Positions 12,651 to 24,480 are shown, counted from the stretch's first letter. The stretch: DNA of 64,000 nucleotides from Taenia hydatigena (GCA_036345935.2 JADWOT020000010.1:10631412-10695411), one strand, 5' to 3'. Made by a program: numbers and translations. The notes: generated from the letters alone by a model not told the origin.

Positions 12651-13186
12651 ATGGGCTGCCCGCCATTGATCGAGCCCCTTCGAAGATATTCAAGTCACAA
12701 TCGGTCTGCTGAACCTCTGGAACGGCAGCCGCACCATGTTAGCCACAGTCGCCTCCATACAGGGAGGTAAGCGTTCAGTTTATTCCTTTGTCTGTGTGGG
12801 AGAGAGAGGGGAGGGGGGGGGGGGGGGGGGGAAAGGCTATCTACGAGACCGCGAGCCGGAGAAGACGATGAAGATAACCAGGGTCACGTGACACTTTCAT
12901 AATTGCAAGTCCATGCATGCACACACGCACGTACGCACGCACGCACGCCCCAGACTGAAATACGGGCTGTGTTGGTGGTAGAGGAAGGGGTGAAGGGAAT
13001 GGGTGTGGCGGTGTAGATGGGTGTGTGAAAGTGGCCTCCCTCATCCATGGAACAAAGCAAGCGCCACTTGCCTCACTCTCCTCTGATTAGAGGCACTTCA
13101 GATTTATTTTGCTGCCTGTGTGTGCAACTGTTACATGCGTGGGTGGTCGATTGGCGGCACAAGCGCAACTCAATCGAGCAAGCGAG
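12651..13186 (+). CDS. Candidate two-exon gene fragment, function unknown
   Basis: Two possible exons, 12651-12766 and 13102-13186, join in phase. The first follows a strong pyrimidine tract ending GTCCACAG (12628), contains ATG at 12651 and ends at a strong donor AG/GTAAGC. The second follows CACTTCAG and ends GAG/GTAAAA in phase 0. The peptide would start MGCPPLIEPLRRYSSHNRS; a Met-Gly-Cys start is the form used for N-myristoylation plus palmitoylation. No further exon that continues the frame was found, and no family is recognised. The intron carries the G19 run. This may be an orphan gene or a coincidence of splice-like signals. Confidence 0.28.
12813..12831 (+). repeat. Homopolymer run of 19 G
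   Basis: An uninterrupted G19 run, preceded by AG-rich sequence, lies 46 bases after the candidate donor at 12766. Such a run can form G-quadruplexes and is prone to sequencing error, so its exact length is doubtful. A CA/CG-rich alternating tract follows at about 12917-12950. Confidence 0.95.
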
Positions 13187-13515
13187 GTAAAAGGCAGCGC
13201 CACCGGTGAAACCAAAAAAAATCGATATCGGACTAGCCACGACCCCCGTTTTTATCGACTTTATACCGACTTAACAACACGGTATTTTATTTATTTGGGC
13301 CGGGAACTGTGCTACAAAAAGGTGTTGGGGCAATGTTTTCTCTTAGTCCCCTTTTTGACACGTCTAGTGCCCACAAATTACAGTGAGGACAAACAAAGGA
13401 GTGGATTGAGAGATTCGTGTGTTCTCGTTGCTCAATACATTTGAGGTAATTGAGTGTGTGACTTTCATGTGTGAATCACTAGTAGGTTGATTGGAATTTA
13501 AGGCAGTCGTGGTGG

Positions 13516-14124
13516 TTGGCTAAGGACCTGAGTGTGCAGTGGCGTCGGTGGTGCGTGAAAATGCCTCACTCACTTTTAAAGTGGAAGAAGGTGAAATTAG
13601 CTCTGCTGATAAAATGCTTGAATGATTGTAGTGCAAAACCAGAATTGGTGTGCATTAAGGCAACTAAAGTTTGGCATAGAGAAATGGGGAGTGATTTAGC
13701 TACTTATTCAAGCAAGGGTTTATGGGGAACATACTTATGGAAATAAGCAGACTCACTCGGGAGCATACAATCTTACTAGTGGTCTAAAAGAGTGTGGTAA
13801 ATTTGATTTAATAACAAAGCGAGTTCATATTGTTAGCATGAAAATGACTTTTTTCAACAAAGACAACTTAATCAAGGAGAGCTGGACCTATAAAGGAATC
13901 GCTGATCAAATTATTAAGCATCCAAATGAACTGTTAGGTGCAGTGCCAGAAATAATGTAAATGCAACTAAGCAAGCTTGATTAAGGGCGCCAGAATCCTT
14001 CTAAAGCAAAAATTTACGCCGGAGAAAATTATAAACCGGATGTTCACCTAAACGTAAAGATTGGGAAAGGGCTGCTTTGGGTACATGCCATTGTAGGGTC
14101 GCTAGACAAACTAACTTTTGAGTA
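13516..14124 (+). pseudogene. Possible degenerate coding remnant, unrecognised
   Basis: Three successive open stretches in different frames follow one another without introns: 13516-13746, about 13700-13961 (containing KRVHIVSMKMTFFNKDN, ending LLGAVPEIM) and about 14004-14124 (KIYAGENYKPDVHLNVKIGK). The amino-acid composition looks protein-like and the three pieces could be one frameshifted, intronless copy of a gene. I do not recognise the family, and chance open frames in AT-rich DNA remain possible. Confidence 0.25.
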
Positions 14125-14131
14125 AGGTTAG

Positions 14132-14317
14132 TGTAGTAATTTGTTCGTTTGTACTATCGGTATTTCGTCAGGGTCACAGGGGTGGCCATCTTGCCCTAGC
14201 TGCGTAGGCTAGCCGCTGGGCCATGTCAGCGGCTTATTTCCTTCTGCCCGTTGAATACATATATTCCACCTTAGTATTCTGCCTTCTTTTGCCTTCCAGG
14301 GAGCCTCAAATGCCACG
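14132..14317 (-). mobile_element. Solo TRIM LTR, reverse orientation
   Basis: A 186-bp copy of the window's LTR family in reverse orientation (starts TGTAGTAATTTG; ends near GGGAGCCTCAAATGCCACG). The conserved core GGTGGCCATCTTGCCCTAGC is visible. The 5 bases on each side, GTTAG and GCTAG, agree at four of five positions, as expected for an aged target-site duplication. Confidence 0.8.
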
Positions 14318-14722
14318 GCTAGCAGCCTTAATTCCTTCTACATTCCAAATAGGTATGTTGTTTAAAAAAAACACTATTTCTTCTTCATTCATCGTCAAAG
14401 CGGAGACGAAAAGATCAACAGATGCTTAAGAGTCCCGTTCCTGAAGAAAATAGCAAAAAATCTTTTTGATAATTTTTTACCTGCTTTTGTATAGGCTACC
14501 GAATTTTCTAAGAATTAGCTGAATATAGAGCAGTTTGTATTTCTTAATGTCATTAAACACACTTCATCAAAAATTTTACTTTACCTCATAATTAAATGTT
14601 ATAAGGTTTTACGCAATAATTCTTGTTTTGCGCGTTTAAGTATACACCATAACGATATATTTGTTGCACCATGCCATTGCGTATTTTGTTTGAATTTTTT
14701 CTCTCTTAGAGCGATTTATCGG

Positions 14723-15745
14723 ATGTCCGGGGCTGTGCCGTCGGTAATCGTGGTTGAATTGCCTTATTAGGGTTTTCCTTGTTGTTAATTTTGCTGCTTC
14801 AACGATGCATCATTTTGATTCTAAACTTTTGGTGAGAATTTGTCTTCGCTTCGCTTTTTGAGTCCCAACAACTTGTCTTTGAAAAATGTTTTATTTCTTT
14901 TTTATATATGAACTCCTGTTCCTCCCATATTAACTCCTAGCCATCCTAGCGACCTTAGCTTCTCCTATTTGCTTCTTGAATACTTTGTGGGCTTTTCTGC
15001 TAGCAACATTTTTCTTTAGGATCTCACGGAATCTTTTCTGAGGCTTCGACTGCGGGCTGCGTGTATTGATTCCTTGTCAGAATACCCACCTAGTAATTTT
15101 GTTTCGAGTAAGAATGCATTTGGTGATTGGTTTTGCTATAGTGGTTTATTTTTGACAGTAAGTAATATACTTTACTTGTGCGATGATTCTGGCTTCAAAT
15201 GCAGCACTAAACGTTCATGTAAATTACGGTTTTTAGAGCCCTGTATTGTTTCCGTCCCTCTGCGATCATCATTGCTGTATGAACCATATCACCAACTCCT
15301 TAGCCTGTCATATGGTAATCGTTTCTAGTATCACAATTGCCTTGTTTTTCTTCACTGGTGTAAGGTAATTTTCTTAGACTCTTCGGCGAAAAATCCTCGT
15401 TGTTGGAATATAGTCTACAAAAAGCGTGCAGCTGACTGGGAGTTTGTGTCATTTTTCACCTCCTTCAAGGGACTCGTCGTTCGAGTAGAGCTTCATAAAC
15501 TCCCTCCACCTAATGAGTAAGGCTTTAATTAGGGCAAGTATCCAATTTTCGACCTCACAAACGCGATTCATTGGTACTTTCTCCCTTATTTTAGGGCTGA
15601 GGCCGTGGTAGTGTATTGTGAGCCGAGGGTTCCTCTGGAACGCGAGAAATTTCTAATCCATGAAATCCTTCAAACGGGCAAATTCATTTCCGACTTCATC
15701 TTTCCTGCTATTGAGGAGGAACTGAAAGACACGAAAATATCATAA
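14723..15745 (+). CDS. Unrecognised conserved-looking 158-aa protein
   Basis: Five exons (14723-14743, 15020-15107, 15237-15314, 15378-15516, 15595-15745, TAA at the end) join with mutually consistent phases (0, 1, 1, 2), which is very unlikely by chance. The start is the ATG in the first exon (MSGAVPS); that exon itself follows an acceptor CTCTCTTAG, so further 5' exons are possible. The protein has an N-terminal Arg/Leu helix (FLRLRLRAACIDSL), a middle segment with RCWNIVYKKRAADWEFVSFF, alternating hydrophobic strands (GLVVRVEL, AEAVVVYCEP) and an acidic C-terminal helix (FIFPAIEEELKD). There is no signal peptide, membrane segment or known catalytic motif. It looks like a small soluble alpha/beta protein, probably a subunit of a complex, but I cannot assign a family. 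Confidence 0.75.
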
Positions 15746-16637
15746 GAGTATTTTTCAAAGGAAAATTGATACCAATTTTATGTGACTTTGAGTACTTTCT
15801 CTCTCAAGTGATGGTGTAAGGAGTAATAGCATTTCAGCACTCTATATTTTTGATATTGTCCTAATTGTATCTCAAATTGCTGTTCTGTTCGAAAAGCAGC
15901 ATGTTCCGTATCATTTCAGTTTATATAACTACCAGAATTCCATGAATACTGCTTATTTCTCAAGCCCACTGTGATTTTGATCAGTAACTAAGTTTGCGTA
16001 TACCGTGGGATGTGCGGCGATGTGAACTGCGACCTCGTGTTGTGATCCGTGGTGCCGTCGGTTGTGATTAGATAGCATCATGCTCTAGTAGATTCCCATT
16101 CATTTTCTTTTCGCTATTCAAGGTCATTTATGGACAGCCTTCTTCATCGTTTGCGCACATCAAAGAGTAAGATTCTCCTGGTTTCAGCCCTGGTATGGAA
16201 AATTGACTACATTATTGCATCATCAGTGGTTTTGGGGCTTTATATTAAAAGCACCAGTGCTACATTCTCCTTTATCGTTTTATCCGTAATACCTTAATTG
16301 TGACTTTTAATTCCTGCCTCTGGAATGGGGACCACTTAGAGGCTTTGCGGCTGAACCTTCACCGGATGGTCAGGCTGTCTACCGAGCCGCGTCAAGAGCT
16401 CTTATACCCTTCCTTAGCTAGACGCTACTTGTTCCACCTGAGTAGACTTTCTTCTTTCGCCCTCGGAAAGGAATCGAGGCGCCATATCGAAGCGTCTTTT
16501 GGATTTATTCCTGCGGTGTCTGCTTCTTAGTTGGGAGCGTGGGGGCATATTTGGAATCCCTTTAACAATTGAGCTAATAAACTTGCGGGAGGGCATTACT
16601 GTGAAGCAATGGATCAAATAGTCTATGGTTCCGGTGG
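15746..16637. other. Intergenic stretch with no gene seen
   Basis: No supported exon. An open frame at 16300-16530 has no splice partner or recognisable domain and runs into sequence flanking a TRIM fragment. Confidence 0.45.
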
Positions 16638-17189
16638 ACTTGGAGTTTCGTTAGCCTCGGGAACAAAGTTCGGAATAAGAAGTCCTACCGACCATCAGTA
16701 TGTCCGTAGGGGGACGTTAGCACACCGAGCTCCTTAAGCAAGGATATTAAGGGTAGTCTTTGGAACGAAACCCTCCCCGGTGGTCCGTGGATGGAGTCAA
16801 TTCAGTAGTTAATAGCTTTCTTGTTGAACACGGAGATGGGATAGGTGCTGAATGCGGACGTCGTATTTGACCATTCTGCTACGGAGTGTCAGAGATACTC
16901 CCATCCACAGCACACGCGCTTCTTTTGCCCCGCTGCAATATGACACAGGCGATAGAGACCTGAGTAGAAACACAAAGAATAGACGGGTCCGCTTTCTGCC
17001 TCCACCAATGTAGCGTTTTGAGGTTCCCTTGAGGCAAAAGAAGGCAGAATACAAGAATAGGACATATATATCAAACAGACAGAGAGGAATGAGCTGCTGA
17101 CATGGCCCGGAGACCAGCCTGAGTAGCTAGGGCAATATGGCCACCTCTCTGATACTAAATGAAACCGATAGTCGAGGCGAAGTATTACA
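16638..17189 (+). mobile_element. 5'-truncated TRIM: internal region plus 3' LTR
   Basis: From about 16638 the sequence matches the internal region of the complete element at 59198-60098 (shared blocks include CAAAGTTCGGAATAAG, ACCATCAGTATGTCCGTAGG and GAACACGGAGA), then runs through GCCTCCACCAA into an LTR at 17009-17189 that begins TGTAGCG and ends TATTACA. The 5' LTR and first part of the interior are missing. Divergence is much greater than between the LTRs of the complete copy, so this insertion is older. Confidence 0.8.
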
Positions 17190-17262
17190 ATAATGGGTTA
17201 GATTCTTTTGTTTGATTTGAGTGCATAACGTCTCCTGCATGTCATTACGGACCATCAATGAG

Positions 17263-17448
17263 TGTAGTAATCTGTTTGTTTGAACAATCGGTTCCGGTCA
17301 AGGTGGCAGAGTTGGCCTTATTGCTCTAGCTGCGTAGGTTGGCTTCCAGGCCATTCCAGCAGCTTATTTCCCCCGGTTCTTTGAATACATATATTTTACT
17401 CTAGCATTCTGCCTTCTCTTGCCTTTGAGGGAGCCTTGAGACGCTACG
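17263..17448 (-). mobile_element. Solo TRIM LTR, reverse orientation, with TSD
   Basis: A 186-bp reverse-orientation LTR starting TGTAGTAATCTG and ending GAGACGCTACG. It is flanked by a perfect 5-bp direct repeat ATGAG (17258-17262 and 17449-17453). LTR-LTR recombination after insertion would leave exactly this structure. Confidence 0.85.
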
Positions 17449-17987
17449 ATGAGGTTATGCAAGTGTCGATGGTGAAGCATGACGACCGATGCTGTCAACC
17501 CAAATAAGCCAATAAAATAAGCAATGCTGACAATAAAGATATTTTTTTGATAAAAGTTTCTAAAAGTGTTCAAAAATGCTAATAGTCAAAGAATAACCTA
17601 CGTAGATTCAATCTGAACATTCTCAAATATGCCCAAATTATGCCTAGGTTAAGCCGAGGGATATGACAAAACCTTATATTATTCAAAAATTAAACAATAA
17701 GCAAAAACCAAAGGCGAAAAATCTGCGGAGCCCTAATATTTTATCTACTTAGGCGCTCGGTTAAGGGGCATCTTATCCTGCAGAACTTTTCCTAGACCCC
17801 TATGGCATAGCCTTTAAGTTTATTTGATAGACTTTTTACTTTAAAACGCCAGCATATTTTATATGAATTTAAGCTAAATATAAATGTTCGAAGGAAATAT
17901 TTTGGAGATGCTATTGATAATGTCTTTTAAGTACGCTGTCTAGCCTTTTACGATTGCACTTAGTTGATCATTTATCGAGTGATTTGG

Positions 17988-20900
17988 ATGCCGTTGACCT
18001 ATGGGATTGACGATGAAAGTGAACAACTGTCCATTGACGTTGTCCAGCTAAACAATGTTGTGCTGGCTATGCGGCCTATCATTAAGAAAGCAAGAGTACT
18101 AGTCCTCCGTGAGCTGGCTTCTTGTGTAAAAAGACAGAAATTGAAGCAAACCAGGGCTCCTGAGGAAAAAGGGAAACGCTTGGGTCGTAAAATCATTAAT
18201 AAACTGGCTGAAATCCGTCTTTTAAAGAAGATGAATGACGTCAAGTTGTGTAAACTCGTCTTGGCTAATACGAACCCTCACCATTTGGTTGGTGAATTTG
18301 CCTTCATGCAGTAGTTTGTATTTATTAAGCTATTTAATCAAATGAATCCTTTGTTTTTATAGCTTGGAAAAGGTGGGGAATGTCTGACTAGGCAGGATCG
18401 CATAGTTATTCGTCTCGCCAATCGACCCGATATCGCCGAGTTTGTAAGCAACTTCCGCAACAAACATGCTGACTGGCCAACTCTTGTGCAGTATCTGTTG
18501 TATAAAAACACCTCGGGGAAGTGGAAAACGCCGGAGCAGAAAAGGAAGGTAAACAAGCGCCGAAAAGGAGATCTTCCTTTTCCTTTGGTCGATCAGAAAG
18601 ATATCGTCGACAATCAGACTGCTTCTAGCATTCAGCAGTACGCTATCTGATTTTCTTACTTCATGGTGTCTCATTATCGACTGCACTTATCTCTATCATC
18701 TTGATCTAGCGTTTTATTTCTTTGCTCATGGAGGGTAGTTTGTTGCAACAGATCATGAAGCACGCAAAATTCGTTTTTGAGTGATATCAAGGTGGTGATC
18801 AACGGTATAGCCTCCTTTGCTGTTCTTCTGTACATGCTCTACTTTATGTGGGAGCCTAGTTAGAAACCTTGTACTCTGGCTAGTAGGTGTGATATTTCTC
18901 TTTTCTTAGTGGATGAAACTGGCCCTGTAATTTTTGGAATGGCTTGTAAGCATAGCTTTTTTACTTCAGGTTTAAAGCTTACAAGGAGGAAAATGACCGT
19001 GAGTTGATAGCAGCTCAGAGGCGACTTTTACGTGAAGAAGCAGAAGAAGAAGAAGGCAGAAATTTGGAGGTTGAGGAGGATAGCGATCCAGAGAACGCTC
19101 TTAGTGCTCGCTACGATAATCCCGAAACGAAGGCTTTTATCAGTGAACTGATTGCAAAGATGAACAGTGGTGAAGACATTGATGAATATCTGGTGCCTAT
19201 TGATGGTGATGGAGATGGTAAACTTCCTGTTGAGCCCACGAAAACTGGATTTCGAGAAGGTTCAGCACTCCCAACAGATGAGGCAACGGGTTCGGCCGTT
19301 TTAACAAAAACCAGAGGCCGTGCGAATGTGAAAAAGTTAGAAAAGCATCCGAAGAAGGTCGTTGCGATTTCGAGATCTGTGTGTCGATTAACTTACCATT
19401 TTTGCATCGAGAACTTTCTATGGTTCTGCTTTTTTGAGATTGTCTTGGTCAAAAGTAGTGGCTTAATGCAGAGTTCGATTTCAATTATCGGGTGTCCTTG
19501 CAGTTAGTTGGAAAGCGTTTGTCCTGCGCTAGAGCTGCTGCACATTAGGGATGAATCAGAGGCATAAGTGATTCTCATTCACCATGCGACCTCAGCATAA
19601 GAATGTGGTCATCATCAAGCGGGTTCTTGACTGGAAGCCTTTTTAGCGGTATAATGGATGCAGAGCCTTCCGAATATCCTTCCAGCTACATCCTCTGCAG
19701 GGAATTGGAAAGGGCAGTTTTTGAATAGGCGAGAGGCTTAAATCTGTCCGTTTACCGGTGCTTTGTAGTTTGATAAAATGTTTGTTATGGACTCTGTCAC
19801 CAAATTTCATGTGAAGCTTGGTTTTGGTTTGAATACCCTACTTATTGGTTTATTAGTAGCACTTATTGCGCTAGTTACTAATGCCGCCGCAGTGATAAAA
19901 TTTCCTCACTTTCAGATTCCTGTGTTAGTACACTGCATCTGCATTCGCTTTCCGAAGAAACTGTCAATTAATTTGCTGCTATATCCTCACTTTTTAGGCA
20001 GAGAAGGAAAAATCTAAACCATGTGATTTGCCCCAAAAGCATGAGCACAAGCCGAAAGGTCACAAGGTTGAGGCTTCCCCCTCGAATTCCGTAAGTCATT
20101 TCCACTATGACAACGTAAATTAAACATATGAATTCTGCACTGGAACCTTTTTTTTTCTCATTTGTGTTTAGTCAATTGTAATTAATTTTCTAATTGAATA
20201 GTAATGTAAACACGAGTATGAGAGTGTCTGGCATTTAAAACTATATTCTACTTATCGTTGATACACAAATTCCATGTCTAAACTTAGTCGTGGGTCCGGA
20301 ACCTCGCCTTTTCTGATTACCATTTGCGAATCCTGCCACCCACTTATTTCCGCACAAGCAGTATTTCCTGCCCGCCAATTTGTTCACTGATTTCAAAGTG
20401 ACCATTGATTGGTTTCACCCTTGAATAACATAATTTGATAATTCTGGGGGGGAGGGGTTAAGACACCTCCAATATACGTTAAACGCATTCAGCATTTCTA
20501 ATGTGGTCCTTTTTGGCATTGAAGCAATCGGGTTATTGCCGCCTGCCTTACACCACTGGTGGTGCTGATGCATGTTTCTCTCACTTCTTCACGTAGGAAT
20601 GGCAGTTTTGTAGTTATGGCATTGTGCATCCTGAACATGACGCATGGAGTCGAGCCACCAAAGCTTTCTCTTCGCGTCATCCATATCCGGTGGAATCACT
20701 TTTCTTTCCTCGACACGGCGTAGCAAATGCGCAACCTGCTTTCTTTACATATTTTTTACTACTGAATGTAGCGTGTCAAGGCGCAAAAGTTATTTTCACC
20801 GATCTAATGTCAATTTGCCTCGAGAATGTTGCTGCGGGAATTTATTACCACCTTATTTGCATCCAGCCATTTGTGATTAGTGAAAGCACGAGTACAGATT

Positions 20901-22386
20901 TGTTTTCTGTTATGTACAAACCCCATGTTTCAACTTAGTTGTGAGCCCATAACTTCGCCTTTTTTGCAAACTGCTTGTGTGTATCCTCCTCGCTACTTAT
21001 TTTCACACGAGTAGTATTTAACGCAACCTCACCAACACAATGTATCCCAATGCATCGGCAGTAGGAGCGGACTCTTCGGTCGTAGAATTTACTACAACTT
21101 ATGCACCTCATTTGGAAGCGACGGAATTGTGTCAATTTATCGGGGGTTTTTTCTAAAATAAAACACACACTGCGGTTAATCTGTTGAAACACCGGGTCAC
21201 TTGTTGGACCGGTAGAATGTCCTGCGAGGCCGATGTGTTGTCATGGCCCTGCTTGTGGCGAACCGTCAGGTGCTCTAGCGCAGTGGTTCGTGTCATTTTT
21301 TTGTTCAAAAAAGAGTATTTGCTTAAAAACGAGAAAAGTGGAATTCTTTTAGCCGCACACTATTTGGAAGGAAATCGCAAACTTTTGTTGGAAATACGAT
21401 CGGATTCAGTCAGCCATACAAGCGACAAAAAGGCTCACTTCTGCCGTCAGCAGCGTGAGGCTTTTAAGCGACATATTTTGCGCACCCCAGAGGTTTAAGG
21501 TCTGCTGTGTAGACGCCTGCATGATCTGCTTCAATGTTTGCCCTTTCACAGAAGGCAGAAGTCGACGGCGTGATCCACGAGTTCATCGTTGAAGAAGTCG
21601 CCGAGGATAGCTTCAACCAGGAGGATGCAGAGACTATTCTTGGTCAAGACGATGTCGAGATGAAAAAGGAGGTGAGCTCAACTTTTTCTCCGTGTTCTTG
21701 ATATTGGGAGAATGGGGACTCCTCTGGTACCTTCAACTTCCTTTCGAAGTATCCCAAATCGACTTGGGCTAGGAACAACGTGACCCTCACACTTGGGTCC
21801 GAGATCGTAGAACTCCCAAACCGCCCTCCTAAATCAGTTTATTGGCTCGTATACCCTTCTGTTGTCTCTGCAATATGGGAAAAGGCCAAAATGCTTGACT
21901 TACTGACATGAACTGTTCGTGCTGGTGGCGAAAGCTAACGAGAACTAGCGATGTGGTCTATGAATCACGAAGAGACGGTATACGAAAATATTAATGAACT
22001 CAAGTAGCCCATCAATTCTGAACGCAACCAAAGCACAAGGGAACACCCACCAAATAGCAAGCATTCAAGCACTAGTATCTGGGTGCGTCCATGGAGAAGG
22101 TTGTAAATAAGTCAGTTTTTCATTTCAGTTTAGAGAGCGAAGAGCCAAGCCCGAAGGCGGCACAACCCACAGGTGGGCAGCTTACCAGCGACAAGGACAC
22201 AACTTTAGGCGCGGCCGCAGTGGTCTCAACAACCGCCATGGTCCAGCTTCGAAACACCCAACCACAGACACAACTGAGGCACCACTACATCCCTCGTGGG
22301 CAGCCAAGCGAGAACAGAGGGCACTCCTTTCTCTCAGCACAAAAGCTGCCTCCGGAGGAACCAGGATCGTTTTCAACGATGAGTAG
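17988..22386 (+). CDS. SRFBP1: BUD22/SRFBP1-like ribosome-biogenesis protein
   Basis: Six exons (17988-18287, 18363-18637, 18970-19357, 19998-20090, 21552-21671, 22129-22386) join in phase to 477 residues. The N-terminal part (LNNVVLAMRPIIKKARVLVL, then basic helices and RQDRIVIRLANRPDIAEFV) and the C-terminal LHPSWAAKREQR with a final RIVFNDE (from about residue 445) are the two hallmarks of the BUD22/SRFBP1 family. The middle is acidic and low-complexity, as in relatives. Yeast Bud22 acts in the nucleolus in small-subunit rRNA processing; human SRFBP1 (429 aa) is similar in length. The start is the first ATG of the open exon; its donor (TTG/GTTGGT) is the weakest junction. AATAAA follows 28 bases after the stop. 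The gene is convergent with the neighbouring SDHB gene, 340 bases apart. Confidence 0.88.
20271..20376 (+). repeat. Copy 1 of a diverged intronic repeat
   Basis: About 105 bases resembling 20922-21023 in the same intron of the BUD22-like gene. Shared landmarks in the same order are CCATGT, AACTTAGT, CTCGCCTTTT, and CACTTATTTCCGCACAAGCAG against TACTTATTTTCACACGAGTAG. Confidence 0.5.
20922..21023 (+). repeat. Copy 2 of a diverged intronic repeat
   Basis: Partner of the copy at 20271-20376, same orientation, about 550 bases downstream within one intron. It matches no other feature in the window that I can see. Confidence 0.5.
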
Positions 22387-22414
22387 GCCCCAGAACAAAC
22401 ACCTCAGAATTGTA

Positions 22415-22420
22415 AATAAA
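22415..22420 (+). other. Polyadenylation signal AATAAA
   Basis: AATAAA lies 28 bases after the TAG stop of the BUD22-like gene, followed by the short gap to the convergent SDHB gene. Confidence 0.6.
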
Positions 22421-22726
22421 GAACCTGCTTAAACCTCTGCGGCCTTATCCTGTCTACCAGCATGAGACGTACCACAACCCGTATAACGTAAGGACTGAGT
22501 AGAACCCAACAATGTAAGCATGAAAAAGACCGGAAAGAGCGTCAGGAAGCATTCAACTATCTACTGGATTTCAAAAACCAAAACACGAGACCACGTGGGT
22601 AATGCAAAGTGGGGGAGGGCACTAAGCATGAGTGTGGACAGGGAGCGATAGCTAACAATGGTTAACGTTGGGGGATTTTTAGTAGTACACAAAACACCGG
22701 AAAACGCGCAACTGACTCAACCCGAC

Positions 22727-23798
22727 TTAGGTAGGGCACGAATTCTCCAAACGCACGTTCATGGGCTTCTTGTTCTTGTAGCTATTGTAGTAGATCAGCA
22801 TTTTCTTGATCTCCCCAATGGCCTTACCAGGATTCAGTCCCTAATGAAACAAATGAAAAATATATCCACCTTGGATATGCGGATAGAACGCTAGAAATGG
22901 GACTGAGAACCAACCTTGGGACACGTTTCAGTACAGTTCATGATGGTGTGGCAACGGTACGTGGACCATTTGTTCTGCATCTGCTCCAGACGATCAAAGG
23001 TATAGTCGTCTCGGGAATCAATCATCCAACGGTAAGCCTGTTGCAAGACGGCGGGACCAAGATACTTGTCAGAATTCCACCAGTAAGAGGGGCACGAAGC
23101 AGAACAACATAGGCAGAGAATGCACTCATACAAGCCATCAATTTTTTCACGATCCTTAACGGACTGCATGAAAACCTTTTCACCGACTTGTTCATCGGTG
23201 AATTCCTTCTTCTTCAGGTAAGGTTCTATCCAGCGATACTGGGCGTAGAAGTTTGCCATATCGGGCACCAAGTCCTTCACAACATACATGTGCGGGAGAG
23301 GGTAGATCTTGGTGACTTTGTTGTCCTTCGGAATAGCGCAAAGACAGGCCAGACGATTGCGGCCATTAATGTTCATTGAGCAGGAACCACAAATACCCTC
23401 CCGACAAGAGCGGCGGAAAGTTAGGGTCGGATCGCACTCGGATTTAATTTTAATCAGAGCATCAAGCATCATGGGACCGCAATTACTCGTGTCGATTTCG
23501 AAGGTCTGCATGTAAGGCTTCTGATCAGGCTTATCAGGATTCTAAAACACCATGAAAAACGAAGTTCGGCAAAAAATGGAAAAAACGCAGAAACACTAAC
23601 AGCAACAAAAGAACTAACATCCCACCTGATAAGTTACACAACCAACATATTAAGCAAACCCAGCCAGAAGAGCGGATGGTCAGAACTTACGTAACGATAA
23701 ATAGAGAACTTCTTCATGACAGCGCCAGTACTGGCGTACCTGGCAGTCTGCCCCATAAGACATCCGAGACGAGGCGAAAGGGAGAGAGCGGAGTTCAT
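22727..23798 (-). CDS. SDHB: Succinate dehydrogenase iron-sulfur subunit, copy 1
   Basis: Three exons on the minus strand (23798-23691, 23541-22915, 22840-22727) give 282 residues. It is the electron-transfer subunit of mitochondrial complex II, passing electrons between the flavoprotein and quinone. Residues 1-30 form a Ser/Arg-rich likely mitochondrial presequence. The 2Fe-2S ligands lie in [10 protein letters not shown] (Cys82, 87, 90) with Cys102; the 4Fe-4S and 3Fe-4S ligands lie in [12 protein letters not shown] (176-186) and [14 protein letters not shown] (233-243). The quinone-site residues of PSYWWN are present, and Arg232 before CHTIMNC is kept, as in human SDHB. In helminths complex II can also run backwards as fumarate reductase with rhodoquinone. 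The gene is a tandem paralogue of the one at 27274-28309, with identical intron positions. Confidence 0.95.
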
Positions 23799-24294
23799 CT
23801 TCCCAGCGAAAATGAAAGGTGCTCTGCACTACTACTAACGGTAATTCAAACAAATCAGACACTGACTTATTTCATAGCATCCTGATAAAATGAATTATTG
23901 TTTTTGCTGCCTTTCATCAATAAATAATTTTAGACGAAAAAGCGTTTTATTCGCGTTAACGCTTTTTCAGTTCTCTTGCCTTTATTTTTTTTCATATAAT
24001 GAGCCACGACAGCTTATTAGTATCACTTCCGTTATAAAAATTTTGCACAACACCTGGGTTAGTAATTTTTAGTTTTGGTTGTGATTTTAATTAATCTGGC
24101 AATTAGTGGCACCTCCTGATTAAATAATATGGTTTATTCAAATCATTTGCTCCTTTCTTTTCATGCGCGAGAACAAACATAATTCTGGTTCGCTTAAGTA
24201 GTTCTTATAAGCCAAAAGTCAATATGAAAAATGCATTCCAAATTTTGAGGTATTTGAGATGGGCACTTATCTAGTTAAAGTATCTTGACCCAGA
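23799..24294. other. Upstream region of SDHB copy 1
   Basis: AT-rich 5' flank, expected to contain the promoter; no specific element can be named. It ends at a solo LTR. Confidence 0.4.
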
Positions 24295-24480
24295 TGTAGC
24301 GTCCCGAGGCTCCCTCAAGGGCAAAAGAAGGTTGAATGTCAGGGTAGAATAAAAATATTCAACGGACAGAGGGAAATAAGCTGCTGACATGGCCCGGAGG
24401 CCAGCCTACGCAGCTAGGGCAATACGGCCACGTCTGTGACCTTGGCCGAAACCGGTAGTTCCATCAAACAAATCCTTACA
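24295..24480 (+). mobile_element. Solo TRIM LTR, forward orientation, with TSD
   Basis: A 186-bp LTR beginning TGTAGCGTCCCGAGGCTCCC and ending AATCCTTACA, flanked by a perfect 5-bp repeat CCAGA (24290-24294 and 24481-24485). It sits between the two SDHB copies. Confidence 0.9.
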
